From positions 186,001 through 250,000 of the forward strand of contig DUSX01000002.1 in NCBI GenBank assembly GCA_012842395.1: 64,000 nt of DNA, in the 5' to 3' direction. Below are positions 30,346 through 42,417 of this stretch, one piece after another. The position numbers and the translations under genes were made by a program. Position 1 is the stretch's first letter. Each line of letters begins with the position of its first letter. Source of the DNA: Bacillota bacterium. Lineage in GTDB: Bacteria; Bacillota; SHA-98; UBA4971. The notes below the pieces were generated by a model, which had not been told where the DNA came from, made no database searches, and worked only from the letters and a program-made list of their open reading frames with translations.

Positions 30346-30383
30346 GTGTATGGAGGACTCAAGGGAAGGAGGTGCCAGGTCGC

Positions 30384-30803
30384 ATGCCAACCATCAGTCA
30401 ACTGGTACGCAAAGGCCGGGAGAAGGTTGCGGAAAAGTCCTCGGCGCCGGCGCTTAGGTGGCATTACAACTCTTTCACTCGGCGGTCGGAGTACACAGCG
30501 AAAGGGTCCCCCCAGAAAAGGGGAGTGTGTACCGTAGTGAGGACGACGACGCCCAAGAAGCCCAACTCCGCGCTTCGCAAGATCGCGCGTGTGCGGCTCA
30601 CGAACGGGCTCGAGGTGACGGCGTATGTTCCGGGGATAGGTCATAACCTGCAGGAGCACTCCGTGGTGCTCATAAGAGGCGGCAGGGTCAAGGACCTCCC
30701 TGGTGTTCGGTATCACATTATCCGCGGCACGCTCGACGCCGCGGGCGTCGCAAATCGCAAGAAGGGGCGCTCGAAGTACGGGGCGAAGCGTCCAAAGGCG
30801 TAG
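30384..30803 (+). CDS. rpsL: 30S ribosomal protein S12
   Basis: 139 residues. It lies at the decoding centre. [13 protein letters not shown] opens it, and [31 protein letters not shown] and [18 protein letters not shown] follow; the two lysines hit by streptomycin-resistance changes are wild type. ATG 30384 follows AAGGAGGTGCCAGGTCGC. Confidence 0.97.
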   Translation: MPTISQLVRKGREKVAEKSSAPALRWHYNSFTRRSEYTAKGSPQKRGVCTVVRTTTPKKPNSALRKIARVRLTNGLEVTAYVPGIGHNLQEHSVVLIRGGRVKDLPGVRYHIIRGTLDAAGVANRKKGRSKYGAKRPKA

Positions 30804-30943
30804 CATTGACTCTCAAGCAAGGCGGCCGGGGAACCCACTGCGGAACGGTGGCTGCTGGTAGGTCCATCCCGGCGTCAGACGGCATAGGCCGGCCAGGGTA
30901 GCCAGATACTATAAAGAATGTGCTTGGGAAAGGAGGGGTGCGG

Positions 30944-31414
30944 ATGCCCAGGAGGGGCGGGGTGGTGAAACGTGAGACCGTGCCAGATCCGGTGTTCCAA
31001 AACGTCCTCGCGGCGCAGATGATCAACAAGCTGCTTCTCAGGGGTAAGAAAGGCGTTGCGGAGTCCATCTTTTATGGCGCCATGGACATTGTTCGGGAGA
31101 AGAGCGGCAAGGATCCGATGGAGGTTTTCGAGCGGGCGGTCAAGAACGTCATGCCTGTGCTCGAGGTGAGACCGCGGAGGGTCGGCGGGTCAACCTATCA
31201 GGTGCCGATGGAGGTGCGCCCTGAAAGGCGCACGGCGCTCGCGCTGCGCTGGCTCGTGCAGAACGCTAGAGCACGCTCGGAGAGGAGCATGGCCGAGAAG
31301 CTGGCGGGTGAGATTCTCGACGCGTCGGCTGGCCAGGGGGCTTCCGTGAAGAAGAAGGAAGACACCCACAGAATGGCCGAGGCCAACAAAGCGTTCGCTC
31401 ATTACAGATGGTAG
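30944..31414 (+). CDS. rpsG: 30S ribosomal protein S7
   Basis: 156 residues, standard. It nucleates the 30S head and in other bacteria represses the str operon. [51 protein letters not shown] and the C-terminal [20 protein letters not shown] are diagnostic. ATG follows AAAGGAGGGGTGCGG. Confidence 0.97.
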   Translation: MPRRGGVVKRETVPDPVFQNVLAAQMINKLLLRGKKGVAESIFYGAMDIVREKSGKDPMEVFERAVKNVMPVLEVRPRRVGGSTYQVPMEVRPERRTALALRWLVQNARARSERSMAEKLAGEILDASAGQGASVKKKEDTHRMAEANKAFAHYRW

Positions 31415-31511
31415 GTCTTTCTTTTGAAGTCGCAAGTGGCATGGGATTTGGAACGTTACTTGAGTCCGGCTTCCCGCTTGACATTCGTTGCGAGAAAGGA
31501 GGGGATGGAAG

Positions 31512-33590
31512 GTGGACGAAAGGTTCCCACTTGAAAAGACGAGGAACATCGGCATAATGGCACACATCGACGCCGGGAAAACCACGACCACCGAGCGCAT
31601 CCTCTTCTACACCGGGCGCGTGCACAAGATTGGGGAAGTGGACGAGGGCGCGGCAACGATGGACTGGATGGTCCAGGAACAGGAGCGCGGCATCACGATA
31701 ACCGCTGCGGCCACAACGTGCTTCTGGAAGGGCCATCGGATAAACATCATAGACACGCCCGGGCACGTGGACTTCACCATGGAGGTTGAGCGGTCGCTTC
31801 GCGTGCTAGATGGCGCGATCGCAGTGCTGTGTGCCGTGGGCGGTGTGGAGCCTCAGACGGAGACCGTATGGCGGCAGGCCGACCGGTACCACGTTCCGAG
31901 GATCGTCTTCGTGAACAAGATGGACCGTGTTGGGGCGGATTTCGACCGCGCGGTGGACATGATCCGCGCTAGGCTCGGTGCGCGGGGTGTTCCGATCCAA
32001 ATGCCCATAGGGTGTGAGGAAGGCTTCAAGGGCGTAATCGACCTCATCGAGGGAAAGGCCGTGGTTTACCTCGACGACCTCGGCATGCAGACGGAGGTTA
32101 CCGACATACCTCCGGAGATGCGCGAAGAGGCTGCAAGGCGACGCGAGGAACTCATCGAAGCCCTGGCTGATCTAGATGATGCCATAATGGCAAAGTACAT
32201 CGAGGGTGAGGAGATATCCGCGTCAGAGCTGAAGCGGGCGCTTCGCGAGGCGACCCTCGCGGCGAAGATCGTCCCGGTGCTTTGCGGCGCGGCGTTTCGC
32301 AACAAAGGCGTCCAGCCCCTTCTCGACGCGGTGGTGGAGTATCTTCCGGCGCCGAGTGACCTTCCGCCGGTGAAGGGGATCAACCCCAAGACCGGTGAGG
32401 AGGAGGAAAGGGCGCCAGAAGACGGCGAGCCGCTTGCCGCTTTGGCGTTCAAGATAGCGGCCGACCCGTACGTGGGCAAGCTCACGTATTTCCGGGTGTA
32501 CTCTGGAGTCGTGCGGGCTGGGTCATATGTCTACAACGCGACGAAGGGCAAGAAAGAGAGGCTCGCGCGGATACTGCTGATGCACGCGAACCACCGCGAG
32601 GATGTGGACGTGGCGCGCGCGGGCGACATCGTCGCGGCTGTGGGCCTCAGGGAGGTCACAACCGGCGACACGCTCAGTGACGAAGAAAGGCCGATCGTCC
32701 TGGAGGCCATAGAGTTTCCGGAGCCCGTTATTTCGGTGGCGGTGGAACCGAAGACCAAGGCCGACGAGGACAAACTCGGCGCTGCGCTCGCCAAGTTGGC
32801 TGAGGAGGATCCGACCTTTCACGTCCGGCAGGATCCCGAGACAGGGCAGACCGTGATCTCGGGCATGGGCGAGCTACACCTGGAGATCATCATCGACAGG
32901 CTCGTCCGCGAGTTCAAGGTCGAGGCGAACGTCGGCAAGCCGCAGGTGTCGTACAGGGAAACCATACGGTCAACCGTGGAGAGCGAGGGCCGGTTCATCA
33001 GGCAGACGGGTGGCAGAGGACAGTACGGCCACGTGAAGCTGGTGCTTTCGCCGCTGCCTGCGGGAAGCGGGTTCGAGTTCGAGGACAAGGTTACCGGGGG
33101 AGCTATACCCAAGGAGTTCATCCCGGCGGTGGAAGCTGGCGCCCGCGAGGCCATGGAGTCCGGGGTGCTTGCGGGCTATCCTCTGGTAGACATCAAGGTC
33201 ACGCTCTTCGACGGATCGTACCACGAGGTGGATTCGTCCGAGATGGCCTTCAAGATAGCGGCATCCATGGCCGTCAAGGATGGTGCGAGGCGGGCCAACC
33301 CGGTGTTGTTGGAGCCTCTGATGCGCATGGAAGTAGTCATCCCGGAGGAGTTCACCGGGGATGTCATTGCGGACATCAGCGCCAGGCGTGGCAGGGTGCA
33401 GGGCATGGAGAGGCGAGGCCCGTCCCAGATTATCAGGGCTCACGTGCCTCTTGCGGAGACATTCGGGTACGCCACTGACCTGCGGTCGCTTACGCAGGGG
33501 AGAGGAACCTACGTCATGCATTTCATGCGTTATGAGGAGGTTCCCGCGCAGATCGCTGAGGCCGTGTCTGCGCGCGGGAGGTACTCGTGA
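31512..33590 (+). CDS. fusA: Elongation factor G
   Basis: 692 residues. Translocase GTPase: [15 protein letters not shown] is the P-loop, [10 protein letters not shown] the switch region, DTPGHVDF the G3 motif and NKMDR the G4 motif. Domain IV carries [11 protein letters not shown] and the C-terminus [19 protein letters not shown]. The GTG at 31512 lies 9 bases after AAAGGAGG; the TTG at 31488 would overlap that site. Confidence 0.98.
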   Translation: MDERFPLEKTRNIGIMAHIDAGKTTTTERILFYTGRVHKIGEVDEGAATMDWMVQEQERGITITAAATTCFWKGHRINIIDTPGHVDFTMEVERSLRVLDGAIAVLCAVGGVEPQTETVWRQADRYHVPRIVFVNKMDRVGADFDRAVDMIRARLGARGVPIQMPIGCEEGFKGVIDLIEGKAVVYLDDLGMQTEVTDIPPEMREEAARRREELIEALADLDDAIMAKYIEGEEISASELKRALREATLAAKIVPVLCGAAFRNKGVQPLLDAVVEYLPAPSDLPPVKGINPKTGEEEERAPEDGEPLAALAFKIAADPYVGKLTYFRVYSGVVRAGSYVYNATKGKKERLARILLMHANHREDVDVARAGDIVAAVGLREVTTGDTLSDEERPIVLEAIEFPEPVISVAVEPKTKADEDKLGAALAKLAEEDPTFHVRQDPETGQTVISGMGELHLEIIIDRLVREFKVEANVGKPQVSYRETIRSTVESEGRFIRQTGGRGQYGHVKLVLSPLPAGSGFEFEDKVTGGAIPKEFIPAVEAGAREAMESGVLAGYPLVDIKVTLFDGSYHEVDSSEMAFKIAASMAVKDGARRANPVLLEPLMRMEVVIPEEFTGDVIADISARRGRVQGMERRGPSQIIRAHVPLAETFGYATDLRSLTQGRGTYVMHFMRYEEVPAQIAEAVSARGRYS

Positions 33591-33628
33591 TAAAGTGAAG
33601 ACCTATGCCAAGGGAGGATGACTTGAGA

Positions 33629-34834
<1,206 letters not shown>

Positions 34835-34876
34835 GAGTGCGCGTAGCGGGCATGCCCATCTTCGAGGTGAAGGGAT

Positions 34877-34957
34877 GGGGCAGGCCGCCGGCCTGGCCGG
34901 CACGCGACCGCGCCGTGGCGCGAATTGTCGGATGGCCGGCATGACGCGGCCTGCCCC
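34877..34957 (+). promoter_or_regulatory. Structured leader of the S10 operon
   Basis: GGGGCAGGCCGC at 34877-34888 is a perfect 12-bp inverted repeat of GCGGCCTGCCCC at 34946-34957. The enclosed 57 bases contain further self-complementary GC blocks (CCGGCCTGGCCGG). It fills the tuf-rpsJ gap, where L4-type autoregulatory leaders sit in other bacteria. That role is an inference. Confidence 0.5.
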
Positions 34958-35055
34958 TCCTGGCGATGATGCCGGAGGTTGCCTGCGTGGCAGGGGAATT
35001 CCGGCGGAGTATGTCTGCGAACGTGATCAGGCGATGACTGGGAGGTATGCTAGAC

Positions 35056-35364
35056 ATGCCTGAGCAGAGGATCAGGATCAGGCTGAAGGCGTTTGACCAC
35101 CGGCTGCTGGACCAGTCGGCGGAGAAAATCGTGGAAACGGCGAGGCGCAGCGGAGCACGTGTCTCCGGTCCCATACCGCTTCCGACCGAGAAAAGCGTAT
35201 ACACGGTTTTGAAGTCGGTTCACGTGGACAAGGACTCGCGCGAGCAGTTCGAGATGAGAACTCACAAGAGGCTCATCGACATAATCGATCCCACGCCCAA
35301 GACCGTAGACGACCTGATACGGCTGGACCTTCCTGCCGGAGTGGGCATCGAGATCAAGCTCTAG
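35056..35364 (+). CDS. rpsJ: 30S ribosomal protein S10
   Basis: 102 residues, the Bacillus length. [38 protein letters not shown] and [16 protein letters not shown] are standard. It is also the antitermination factor NusE. ATG 35056 sits 9 bases after GGGAGGT; ATG 35047 directly abuts that site. Confidence 0.97.
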   Translation: MPEQRIRIRLKAFDHRLLDQSAEKIVETARRSGARVSGPIPLPTEKSVYTVLKSVHVDKDSREQFEMRTHKRLIDIIDPTPKTVDDLIRLDLPAGVGIEIKL

Positions 35365-35440
35365 CCTTGCGGCCTGGGGCGCCGCACGGGGCCCCGGGTA
35401 GGTGCGCAGGGCACATGAACAGCAGGGAGGTGCGCGACAA

Positions 35441-36085
35441 ATGCCCAAAGGCATACTCGGACGGAAACTCGGCATGACACAGGTGTTTGGCGAGAACGGG
35501 GAGGTCATTCCCGTGACCGCCATCGAAGCCGGGCCATGTGTCGTCGTTCAAAAGAAGACCAAAGAAAGCGACGGCTATACAGCGATTCAACTTGGGTTCG
35601 GGGAGATCCGTGAGAGCCTCCTGACAAAGCCTGAGCGCGGCCATTTCAAACGCGCGCGGGTTAAGCCCATGCGGTATCTCAGGGAGATCCGGGTGAAGGA
35701 CGACAGCCCCTACGACGTGGGGACTGAGATCAAGGTGGACATCTTCACTAAGGGTGACCGAGTCGACGTAGTGGGTACCTCGCTCGGCAAAGGGTTTGCC
35801 GGCGTCATCAAACGGTGGAATTTCAGGAGGGGCCCCATGGGCCACGGCTCGATGTACCATCGTAGAGTAGGGTCCCTAGGCGCGACTGACCCCGCCCGGG
35901 TCTTCAAAGGGCGGAAGCTCCCAGGACGGATGGGCGCAGAGCGGGTCACCATTCAGAACCTCGAGGTCGTAAAGGTCGATCCTGAGCGGAACCTCCTCCT
36001 GGTAAAGGGGTCCGTTCCGGGACGGCGCGGGGGGCTGCTCCTCGTCAAAGAGGCAGTCAAGACCACCGTCAAAAAGAAGAAGTGA
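35441..36085 (+). CDS. rplC: 50S ribosomal protein L3
   Basis: 214 residues. [20 protein letters not shown] opens it, and [20 protein letters not shown] is the loop reaching the peptidyl-transferase centre. ATG 35441 follows AGGGAGGTGCGCGACAA. Confidence 0.97.
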   Translation: MPKGILGRKLGMTQVFGENGEVIPVTAIEAGPCVVVQKKTKESDGYTAIQLGFGEIRESLLTKPERGHFKRARVKPMRYLREIRVKDDSPYDVGTEIKVDIFTKGDRVDVVGTSLGKGFAGVIKRWNFRRGPMGHGSMYHRRVGSLGATDPARVFKGRKLPGRMGAERVTIQNLEVVKVDPERNLLLVKGSVPGRRGGLLLVKEAVKTTVKKKK

Positions 36086-36100
36086 GGCAGGTGGAAGTAG

Positions 36101-36727
36101 ATGCCAATGGCGCCTTTGTACAACATGAAGGGTGACAAGATAGGCGAATACGAGCTGCCTGACTCCATCTTCGGCGTCCCGGTGAACGAGGCCGTTCTCC
36201 ACGAAGCTGTGGTTATGCAGCTTGCATCGAGAAGGCGGGGAACCGCGAAGACGAAGACCATAGGCGAGGTGTCGGGCGGCGGGATAAAACCCTGGCGTCA
36301 GAAGGGGACGGGCCGCGCGAGGCAGGGAAGCCGCAGGTCGCCCCTATGGCGCGGTGGGGCAACCCTTTTCGGGCCAACGCCGAGGGACTACGCATACAGA
36401 CTTCCTAAGAAGGTCCGTAGGCTGGCTCTTCTCTCGGCGCTGTCTTCGAAGGCGCAAGCCAACGAGATAGTCGTTCTCGAGGGGCTGACGTTTCAGGAAC
36501 CAAAGACCAAGCAGATGGCGGCCATTCTCAAGAAGCTCGATGCGGACGGGAAGGCCCTGGTGGTGACGAGGGAACCCGACAAGAACGTCGAGCTTTCGGC
36601 GAGAAACCTGCCGGGGGTGAAGATGCTCGTGCCTTCCGGCCTCAATGTATACGACATCCTAGACCATGAGAAGCTCGTTTTCACCCGCGACGCGGTTGAG
36701 GCCGTCGGGGAGGTGCTTAGCAGGTGA
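36101..36727 (+). CDS. rplD: 50S ribosomal protein L4
   Basis: 208 residues. It lines the exit tunnel and in many bacteria represses the S10 operon. [20 protein letters not shown] is the tunnel loop; [18 protein letters not shown] and [17 protein letters not shown] follow. Its stop overlaps the rplW start (GTGA). Confidence 0.97.
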   Translation: MPMAPLYNMKGDKIGEYELPDSIFGVPVNEAVLHEAVVMQLASRRRGTAKTKTIGEVSGGGIKPWRQKGTGRARQGSRRSPLWRGGATLFGPTPRDYAYRLPKKVRRLALLSALSSKAQANEIVVLEGLTFQEPKTKQMAAILKKLDADGKALVVTREPDKNVELSARNLPGVKMLVPSGLNVYDILDHEKLVFTRDAVEAVGEVLSR

Positions 36728-37011
36728 AGTCGCCTAGAGATGTGATCATAAGGCCGCTCGTTACAGAGAAGAGCACGAAGCAGCTCGAGGAGAACAAGTA
36801 CGCTTTCATGGTGGATGTCAGGGCTAGCAAGACCGAGATAAAAGAGGCCGTCGAGGAGATCTTCAAGGTCAAGGTGAAGGAGGTCAATACCCTCCGCGTG
36901 CCTGGCAAGACCAAGAGAATGGGCCGGTTTGAGGGCAAGACCCCTGATTGGAAGAAGGCTGTTGTAACCCTGGAGAAGGACCACAAGATCCCGCTCTTTG
37001 AGGGTGTATAG
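36724..37011 (+). CDS. rplW: 50S ribosomal protein L23
   Basis: 95 residues. It sits at the tunnel exit and docks signal recognition particle and trigger factor. [20 protein letters not shown] and [20 protein letters not shown] are diagnostic. GTG start overlapping rplD by 4 bases, so translation is coupled. Confidence 0.96.
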   Translation: MKSPRDVIIRPLVTEKSTKQLEENKYAFMVDVRASKTEIKEAVEEIFKVKVKEVNTLRVPGKTKRMGRFEGKTPDWKKAVVTLEKDHKIPLFEGV

Positions 37012-37082
37012 TTGCTGTGACAGCCGGCTGTGGCAGCCGGCTCCCCCTCTGGCGGTATCGTTAGGTTAAGGAGGGGCGAAAG

Positions 37083-37907
37083 GTGGCAGTTAAAAGGTAT
37101 CGGCCGGTGACACCGGGAAGGCGGTTCATGACCGCGCTGACGTATGAGGAGCTCACGGCGAAGGAGCCTGAACGATCTCTCCTCGCTCACAACCCGAAAA
37201 CCGGCGGCCGCAATGTGTATGGCAGGATAACGGTGAGGCACAGGGGCGGCGGAGTCAAGCGCAAGCTTCGCATCATCGATTTCAAGCGCGACAAGGATGG
37301 GGTGCCCGCGAAGGTCGCCAGCATCGAATACGACCCCAACAGGTCCGCGAGGATCGCGCTGCTTAACTACGCCGATGGCGAGAAGAGGTACATCATCGCG
37401 CCGCTCGGCCTCGAGGTCGGCAGCACGGTGATGTCAGGTCCAGGGTCTGACATAAAGCCTGGAAACGCGCTTCCGTTGCGTGAGATACCAGTTGGGACAG
37501 TCGTCCACAACCTGGAGCTCGTGCCCGGGAGAGGCGGGCAGCTTGCAAGGGCAGCGGGCATGAGCGCCCAGCTGATGGCCAAAGAGGGTGACTACGCACA
37601 CGTGAGGCTTCCTTCCGGCGAGGTGCGGCTGGTGCGCCTTGAGTGCAAGGCCACCATCGGGCAGGTCGGAAACGTGGAACACGAGATCGTGCGTCTCGGC
37701 AAGGCCGGGAGAAAGCGTCACATGGGCTGGCGGCCTGAGGTACGGGGCGTTGTCATGAACCCCGTCGACCATCCGCACGGCGGTGGAGAGGGCCGCGCTC
37801 CGATAGGGCATCCTTCACCGCTCACCCCTTGGGGGAAGCCCACGTTGGGCTACAAAACGAGAAAGAGGAAGCCGTCGGATAGGCTCATTGTCAGGAGACG
37901 GAAGTAG
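37083..37907 (+). CDS. rplB: 50S ribosomal protein L2
   Basis: 274 residues. [20 protein letters not shown] opens it; [40 protein letters not shown] and [18 protein letters not shown], with the His needed for activity, are all present. GTG start after AAGGAGGGGCGAAAG. A pair of AGCCGGCT palindromes lies in the 71-base gap before it. Confidence 0.97.
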   Translation: MAVKRYRPVTPGRRFMTALTYEELTAKEPERSLLAHNPKTGGRNVYGRITVRHRGGGVKRKLRIIDFKRDKDGVPAKVASIEYDPNRSARIALLNYADGEKRYIIAPLGLEVGSTVMSGPGSDIKPGNALPLREIPVGTVVHNLELVPGRGGQLARAAGMSAQLMAKEGDYAHVRLPSGEVRLVRLECKATIGQVGNVEHEIVRLGKAGRKRHMGWRPEVRGVVMNPVDHPHGGGEGRAPIGHPSPLTPWGKPTLGYKTRKRKPSDRLIVRRRK

Positions 37908-37928
37908 CCAGGGGAAGGAGGTAGGCTG

Positions 37929-38213
37929 ATGTCACGGTCGCTGAAGAAGGGCCCTTACGTGAATGAAAAACTGCTCGCAAAGATACGGGCGCTCAACGAG
38001 AAGGGTCACAAAGAAGTCATAAAGACGTGGTCCAGAGCCTCAACCATCTTCCCCGAGATGGTGGGCCACACGATCGCGGTCCATGACGGCCGCAGGCACG
38101 TTCCGATCTACATCACCGAGGATATGGTCGGTCACAAGCTGGGAGAGTTCGCTCCGACGAGGACCTTCCGCGGGCATGGGGCCCACACTGAAAGGTCCAC
38201 GGCGTTGAAGTAA
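37929..38213 (+). CDS. rpsS: 30S ribosomal protein S19
   Basis: 94 residues. [38 protein letters not shown] and [14 protein letters not shown] are standard. ATG follows GGGGAAGGAGGTAGGCTG. Confidence 0.97.
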   Translation: MSRSLKKGPYVNEKLLAKIRALNEKGHKEVIKTWSRASTIFPEMVGHTIAVHDGRRHVPIYITEDMVGHKLGEFAPTRTFRGHGAHTERSTALK

Positions 38214-38246
38214 GGTGCCTGTCGAGGCCCGGAGGGGGTGGCAAGC

Positions 38247-38585
38247 ATGGAAGCTCGCGCTGTTGCGCGTTACGTGAGAATAGCTCCGCGAAAGGCTAGG
38301 CAGGTCATGGACCTGATACGGGGCAAGAGCGCTTCGGACGCCATGGCGATCTTGAGGTTCACGCCCAAGAAAGGCGCGAGGATCATCATCAAGGTCCTGA
38401 AGTCAGCTATGGCGAACGCGGAGCACAACTTCGAAATGAACAAGGACGACCTCTACGTGGCAGAGGCCAGGGTCGATGAAGGCCCTACCATGAAACGTTG
38501 GCGGCCGAGGATGCGCGGGATCCCAGTGAGGATCATGAAGCGCACGAGCCACATAACCGTAGTCCTGAAAGAGAAGGAGGGGTGA
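38247..38585 (+). CDS. rplV: 50S ribosomal protein L22
   Basis: 112 residues. [20 protein letters not shown] opens it, and [20 protein letters not shown] closes it; the loop that narrows the exit tunnel is intact. ATG 38247 is 9 bases after GGAGGGGG; GTG 38238 touches that site. Confidence 0.96.
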   Translation: MEARAVARYVRIAPRKARQVMDLIRGKSASDAMAILRFTPKKGARIIIKVLKSAMANAEHNFEMNKDDLYVAEARVDEGPTMKRWRPRMRGIPVRIMKRTSHITVVLKEKEG

Positions 38586-38588
38586 GGA

Positions 38589-39248
38589 GTGGGCCACAAG
38601 GTTCATCCCCTTGGCCTGAGGCTCGGGATTATCAAGGACTGGTCCGCGAAATGGTATGACAAGAAGGCCTATCGCGAGCTGGTGCACGAGGACCGCGAGA
38701 TCAGGCAGTTCGTGAAGACCAGGTTCTACAACGCGGGGGTCTCCCGGGTCGAGATCGAGAGGGCGGCCACACGCGTCAAGGTCAACATACACACGGCGCG
38801 TCCCGGCATGGTGATCGGAAGGGGCGGGCAGGAGGTTGAGCAGCTCAGGCGAGATCTCGAGGCGATCACTGGCAAGCACGTGTCGGTGAACATCGTCGAG
38901 GTCAAGAACCCGGAGATCGATGCCCAGCTCGTGGCGGAGAACATCGCTTCCCAGATAGAGAAGCGCATCTCCTTCCGGCGTGCTATGAAGCAGGCCTTGA
39001 CGAGGGCCATGAAGATGGGCGCCCAGGGCATGAAGGTGAAGGTCGGAGGCAGGCTCGCTGGCGCGGAGATCGCCCGCACCGAGGGTTACAGCGAGGGGAA
39101 GATCCCCCTTCATACCCTAAGGGCTGACATAGACTATGGATTCGCTGAGGCACACACCACTTACGGCAGAATCGGCGTCAAGGTGTGGATATACAAGGGC
39201 GACGTGCTTCCTGAGAAAGAGAAGGCCGCTGGCGAAGGGAGTCGGTGA
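38589..39248 (+). CDS. rpsC: 30S ribosomal protein S3
   Basis: 219 residues. [20 protein letters not shown] opens it. The KH domain has [20 protein letters not shown], and the C-terminal domain carries [20 protein letters not shown]. Part of the mRNA entry tunnel. GTG start 3 bases after the rplV stop. Confidence 0.97.
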   Translation: MGHKVHPLGLRLGIIKDWSAKWYDKKAYRELVHEDREIRQFVKTRFYNAGVSRVEIERAATRVKVNIHTARPGMVIGRGGQEVEQLRRDLEAITGKHVSVNIVEVKNPEIDAQLVAENIASQIEKRISFRRAMKQALTRAMKMGAQGMKVKVGGRLAGAEIARTEGYSEGKIPLHTLRADIDYGFAEAHTTYGRIGVKVWIYKGDVLPEKEKAAGEGSR

Positions 39249-39250
39249 AA

Positions 39251-39685
39251 ATGCTGCAGCCCAAGAGAGTCAAGCACCGTAAGGTCCAACGTGGGAGGAT
39301 GACGGGCAAGGCCGTCCGCGGCTCCGAGCTCTTTCTCGGCGAATACGGGCTTCAGGCGCTCGAACCCGGGTGGATAACCGACCGGCAAATAGAGGCCGCG
39401 AGGATCGCCATGACAAGGTACATCAAGAGGGGTGGGAAGGTTTGGATCAAGATCTTCCCGGATAAGCCCGTCACGAAGAAGCCCGCGGAAACCCGCATGG
39501 GGAGCGGGAAGGGGAACCCCGAGTACTGGGTGGCGGTGGTGAAGCCCGGCAGGGTGATGTTCGAGATCGCTGGGGTGCCGGAGGAAGTTGCGCGAGAGGC
39601 GATGCGTCTCGCAGCGTTCAAACTTCCCATAAAGTCCAAGTTCGTCAAGCGAGAAGAAGTAGGTGGTGAGGCAAGTGAAGGTTAA
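39251..39685 (+). CDS. rplP: 50S ribosomal protein L16
   Basis: 144 residues. [20 protein letters not shown] and [20 protein letters not shown] are diagnostic. It organises the A-site side of 23S rRNA. ATG 39251 follows AAGGGAGTCGGTGAAA. It overlaps the rpmC start by 11 bases. Confidence 0.97.
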   Translation: MLQPKRVKHRKVQRGRMTGKAVRGSELFLGEYGLQALEPGWITDRQIEAARIAMTRYIKRGGKVWIKIFPDKPVTKKPAETRMGSGKGNPEYWVAVVKPGRVMFEIAGVPEEVAREAMRLAAFKLPIKSKFVKREEVGGEASEG

Positions 39686-39878
39686 GGACATCCGCGACCT
39701 CACCAGCGAGGAGCTCCAGCGCAGGCTGGAATCGCTGAAGGAGGAGCTTTTTAACCTTCGATTTCAGGTTGCCACCGGTCAGCTCGATAATCCCATGCGC
39801 ATGCGCGAGGTCCGCAAGACGATAGCGCAAGTCAAGACGGTCCTGCGCGAGCGGGAGCTTGGAATTAACCAGGCATAA
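39675..39878 (+). CDS. rpmC: 50S ribosomal protein L29
   Basis: 67 residues, two helices: [20 protein letters not shown] and [23 protein letters not shown] 39675 follows GGTGGTGAGG; GTG 39663 in the same frame is the alternative. It lies inside the end of rplP. Confidence 0.95.
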   Translation: MKVKDIRDLTSEELQRRLESLKEELFNLRFQVATGQLDNPMRMREVRKTIAQVKTVLRERELGINQA

Positions 39879-39891
39879 GGAGGGTTGCTTT

Positions 39892-40149
39892 GTGGATGAC
39901 CGGGGTATGCGCAAGATTCGCGTAGGCACCGTCGTCAGCGACAAGATGGATAAGACCGTCGTGGTAGCGGTTGAGCGGACCATCAGGCATCCGCTCTATA
40001 AGCGAACGATCAAGAGAACCACGAAATTCATGGCCCACGACGAGCAAAACCAGGCGAAAGTCGGCGACAAGGTGCGGCTCATGGAGACAAGGCCCCTCAG
40101 TAAGCGTAAGAGGTGGCGTGTAGTGGAGATCGTGGAAAGGGCGAGATAG
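39892..40149 (+). CDS. rpsQ: 30S ribosomal protein S17
   Basis: 85 residues. [20 protein letters not shown] and [19 protein letters not shown] are standard. GTG 39892 is 7 bases after AAGGAGGG; ATG 39907 would drop five residues. Confidence 0.96.
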   Translation: MDDRGMRKIRVGTVVSDKMDKTVVVAVERTIRHPLYKRTIKRTTKFMAHDEQNQAKVGDKVRLMETRPLSKRKRWRVVEIVERAR

Positions 40150-40213
40150 CGGGCGCACCCAAGGCCCCCGGCCGGGTGTGGCCAGTGCCCTTTTGTCGAG
40201 GAGGGTGGGCGAG

Positions 40214-40582
40214 ATGATTCAACCGCAAACCATGCTTTCCGTCGCGGACAACACCGGCGGGAAGAAGATCATGTGTATACGGGTGCTCGGGGGCGGGAAC
40301 AGGAAGTTCGCTGGAATCGGCGATGTTATCATAGCGAGCGTCAAGGAGGCTGCGCCCGGGGGCGTGGTCAAGAAGGGCGAGGTCGTGAGGGCCGTAATAG
40401 TCCGGACGAAAAAGGAGATCCCCCGCCCCGACGGATCTTACATCAGGTTCGATGAGAACGCCGCGGTCATCATAAACGACCAGAACAATCCCAGGGGCAC
40501 TAGGATCTTCGGTCCCGTCGCAAGAGAGCTGCGGGACAAGGATTTCATGAAGATAGTCTCCCTCGCCCCTGAAGTGCTGTAG
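40214..40582 (+). CDS. rplN: 50S ribosomal protein L14
   Basis: 122 residues, standard length. [20 protein letters not shown] and [19 protein letters not shown] are diagnostic. ATG 40214 follows GAGGAGGGTGGGCGAG. Confidence 0.97.
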   Translation: MIQPQTMLSVADNTGGKKIMCIRVLGGGNRKFAGIGDVIIASVKEAAPGGVVKKGEVVRAVIVRTKKEIPRPDGSYIRFDENAAVIINDQNNPRGTRIFGPVARELRDKDFMKIVSLAPEVL

Positions 40583-40603
40583 AGCCACAAGGAGGCGGGC
40601 GCT

Positions 40604-40933
40604 TTGAGCCGGATGAAACCTAACGTAAAGAAGGGCGACATGGTCATCGTCCTGTCTGGCAAGGACAAGGACAAGAAGGGGAAGGTCCTGCGGGTGCTTC
40701 CCGCGGAGGGACGCGTGCTCGTGGAGGGCGTCAATGTGGTGAAGCGCCACACCAAGCCGACACGCCTGGTTCCCCAGGGGGGTGTCATCCAAAAGGCGGA
40801 GCCCGTGCCCCTGGCGAAGGTGATGGTTATTTGCCCGAAGTGCAGCAGGCCGACGCGGGTCGCAAGGCACATCGCCGAGGACGGCGAGCACGTGCGGGTA
40901 TGTAAGGAGTGCGGGCGCGAGATAGACAAGTAG
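40604..40933 (+). CDS. rplX: 50S ribosomal protein L24
   Basis: 109 residues. A KOW motif (VKKGDMVIVLSGKDKDKKGK) is followed by GRVLVEGVNVVKRHTKPT and a C-terminal four-cysteine ribbon (CPKCSRPTRVA, VCKECGREID). TTG start 8 bases after AAGGAGG; ATG 40613 is the alternative. Confidence 0.96.
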   Translation: MSRMKPNVKKGDMVIVLSGKDKDKKGKVLRVLPAEGRVLVEGVNVVKRHTKPTRLVPQGGVIQKAEPVPLAKVMVICPKCSRPTRVARHIAEDGEHVRVCKECGREIDK

Positions 40934-40952
40934 GACACGGGGGTGACGGTAA

Positions 40953-41495
40953 GTGGCGGCGCGGCTCAAGGAAAGATACCTGAAGGAAGTTGCACCTGCC
41001 CTCCGCGAGAAGTTCGGCTACAAAAGTGTGATGCAGATTCCCAAGGTCGAGAAGGTCGTCGTGAACATGGGGGTAAGCGACGCAGTCGCGGACCCCAAGA
41101 TGCTCGACTCGGCCGCGGCGGATCTCGCGGCGATATCGGGGCAGAAGCCGCTCATCACCAGGGCCAAGAAGTCCATCGCAGCCTTCAAGCTGAGGGCGGG
41201 AGTCCCGATAGGCTGCAAGGTAACTCTCCGGGGGGAGAGGATGTACCACTTCCTTGACAAGCTGTTCAACGTGGCCCTGCCGAGGATCCGCGACTTCCGG
41301 GGAGTCTCTCCGGACGGGTTTGACGGCAGGGGGAACTACTCCCTAGGTGTGAAGGAGCAGCTCATTTTCCCCGAGATCGTTTACGACAAGGTTGACAAGA
41401 TACGGGGTATGGACATCACCATAGTTACGACGGCGAAAACCGATGAGGAAGCGTACGAGCTCCTCAAAGCCCTTGGGATGCCATTCAGAAGGTAG
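40953..41495 (+). CDS. rplE: 50S ribosomal protein L5
   Basis: 180 residues. It binds 5S r[43 protein letters not shown] and [20 protein letters not shown] are diagnostic. GTG start after GGGGGTGACGGTAA. Confidence 0.97.
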   Translation: MAARLKERYLKEVAPALREKFGYKSVMQIPKVEKVVVNMGVSDAVADPKMLDSAAADLAAISGQKPLITRAKKSIAAFKLRAGVPIGCKVTLRGERMYHFLDKLFNVALPRIRDFRGVSPDGFDGRGNYSLGVKEQLIFPEIVYDKVDKIRGMDITIVTTAKTDEEAYELLKALGMPFRR

Positions 41496-41685
41496 CCCAA
41501 CAGAACCCGCTCGGGTGGTTTCCCCTGGAATGGGGACGCGGGTGACGCGGGCAGCGCGGCGCAGCGCTGGCATCGGACCTGCGACTTACGGGCGGCGGGC
41601 GGCGCGCGGCGCGGGTGGCGCGACGCGATATGACGAAATGTTGAGACGCTAAAAGGGTTTCCAGTGCTTTATTGGAGGGATGGCT

Positions 41686-41871
41686 TTGGCGAAGAAGAGC
41701 CTTATCGAGAAGCAGAAGCGGCCGCCGAAATTCCGCGTGAGGGCCTACCACAGGTGTCCCATTTGCGGGCGGCCGAGGGCGTACATGAGGAAGTTCGACA
41801 TGTGCAGGATCTGTTTCCGTAGGCTCGCTCTCCGGGGCGAGATCCCTGGAGTGACCAAGGCGAGCTGGTGA
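41686..41871 (+). CDS. rpsN: 30S ribosomal protein S14, zinc-binding (type Z)
   Basis: 61 residues, exactly the usual size of the zinc form. [20 protein letters not shown] leads to [20 protein letters not shown] with both CxxC pairs. TTG 41686 is 6 bases after GGAGGG; ATG 41680 abuts the site. An unusually long 190-base spacer separates it from rplE. Confidence 0.96.
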   Translation: MAKKSLIEKQKRPPKFRVRAYHRCPICGRPRAYMRKFDMCRICFRRLALRGEIPGVTKASW

Positions 41872-41914
41872 TAGGTCCATCGGGAAGGCCTGCAAGTGGA
41901 GGAGGTCGATGCGA

Positions 41915-42313
41915 ATGGTAACGACGGACCCCATCGCTGACATGCTAACGAGGATCCGAAATGCCAATACTGTGGCAAGGGACGTCGTTGAAGTCCCCTC
42001 CTCGCGGGTGAAGCGCGAAATCGCGAAGATCCTCAAGGAAGAGGGATTCATCAAGGACTTTGAGGTCATAAGCGACGGCAAGCAAGGGACGCTGCGCATA
42101 TACCTCAAGTATGGTCCGAACAAGCAGAGGGTCATAACCGGCTTGAAAAGGATAAGCAAGCCCGGACTGCGGGTTTACGCCGGGAAGGACGAGCTGCCCA
42201 GGGTCCTCGGGGGTCTTGGGATCGCGGTTATCTCCACGCCCAAGGGCATCATGGCCGACAGAAAGGCGCGCAGAGAGGGCGTGGGTGGCGAGGTCATCTG
42301 CTATGTCTGGTGA
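41915..42313 (+). CDS. rpsH: 30S ribosomal protein S8
   Basis: 132 residues, the Bacillus length. [20 protein letters not shown] opens it, and GGEVICYVW ends it. In other bacteria it represses the spc operon. ATG 41915 is 9 bases after AGGAGG; ATG 41909 is only 3 away. Confidence 0.97.
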   Translation: MVTTDPIADMLTRIRNANTVARDVVEVPSSRVKREIAKILKEEGFIKDFEVISDGKQGTLRIYLKYGPNKQRVITGLKRISKPGLRVYAGKDELPRVLGGLGIAVISTPKGIMADRKARREGVGGEVICYVW

Positions 42314-42417
42314 GACTAGACCGGTGGGACCACGCGCATATAGTGCTTGCGACATCGAGCACGGCTGCGCGCGGAAACATCTGGAGGCTCCTGGACAGGT
42401 CGTGAGGGGGTGAAATG

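Noticed and set aside
31477-31505. TTGACA just before fusA
   Set aside because: No -10 element at a suitable distance; the position overlaps the fusA ribosome site.
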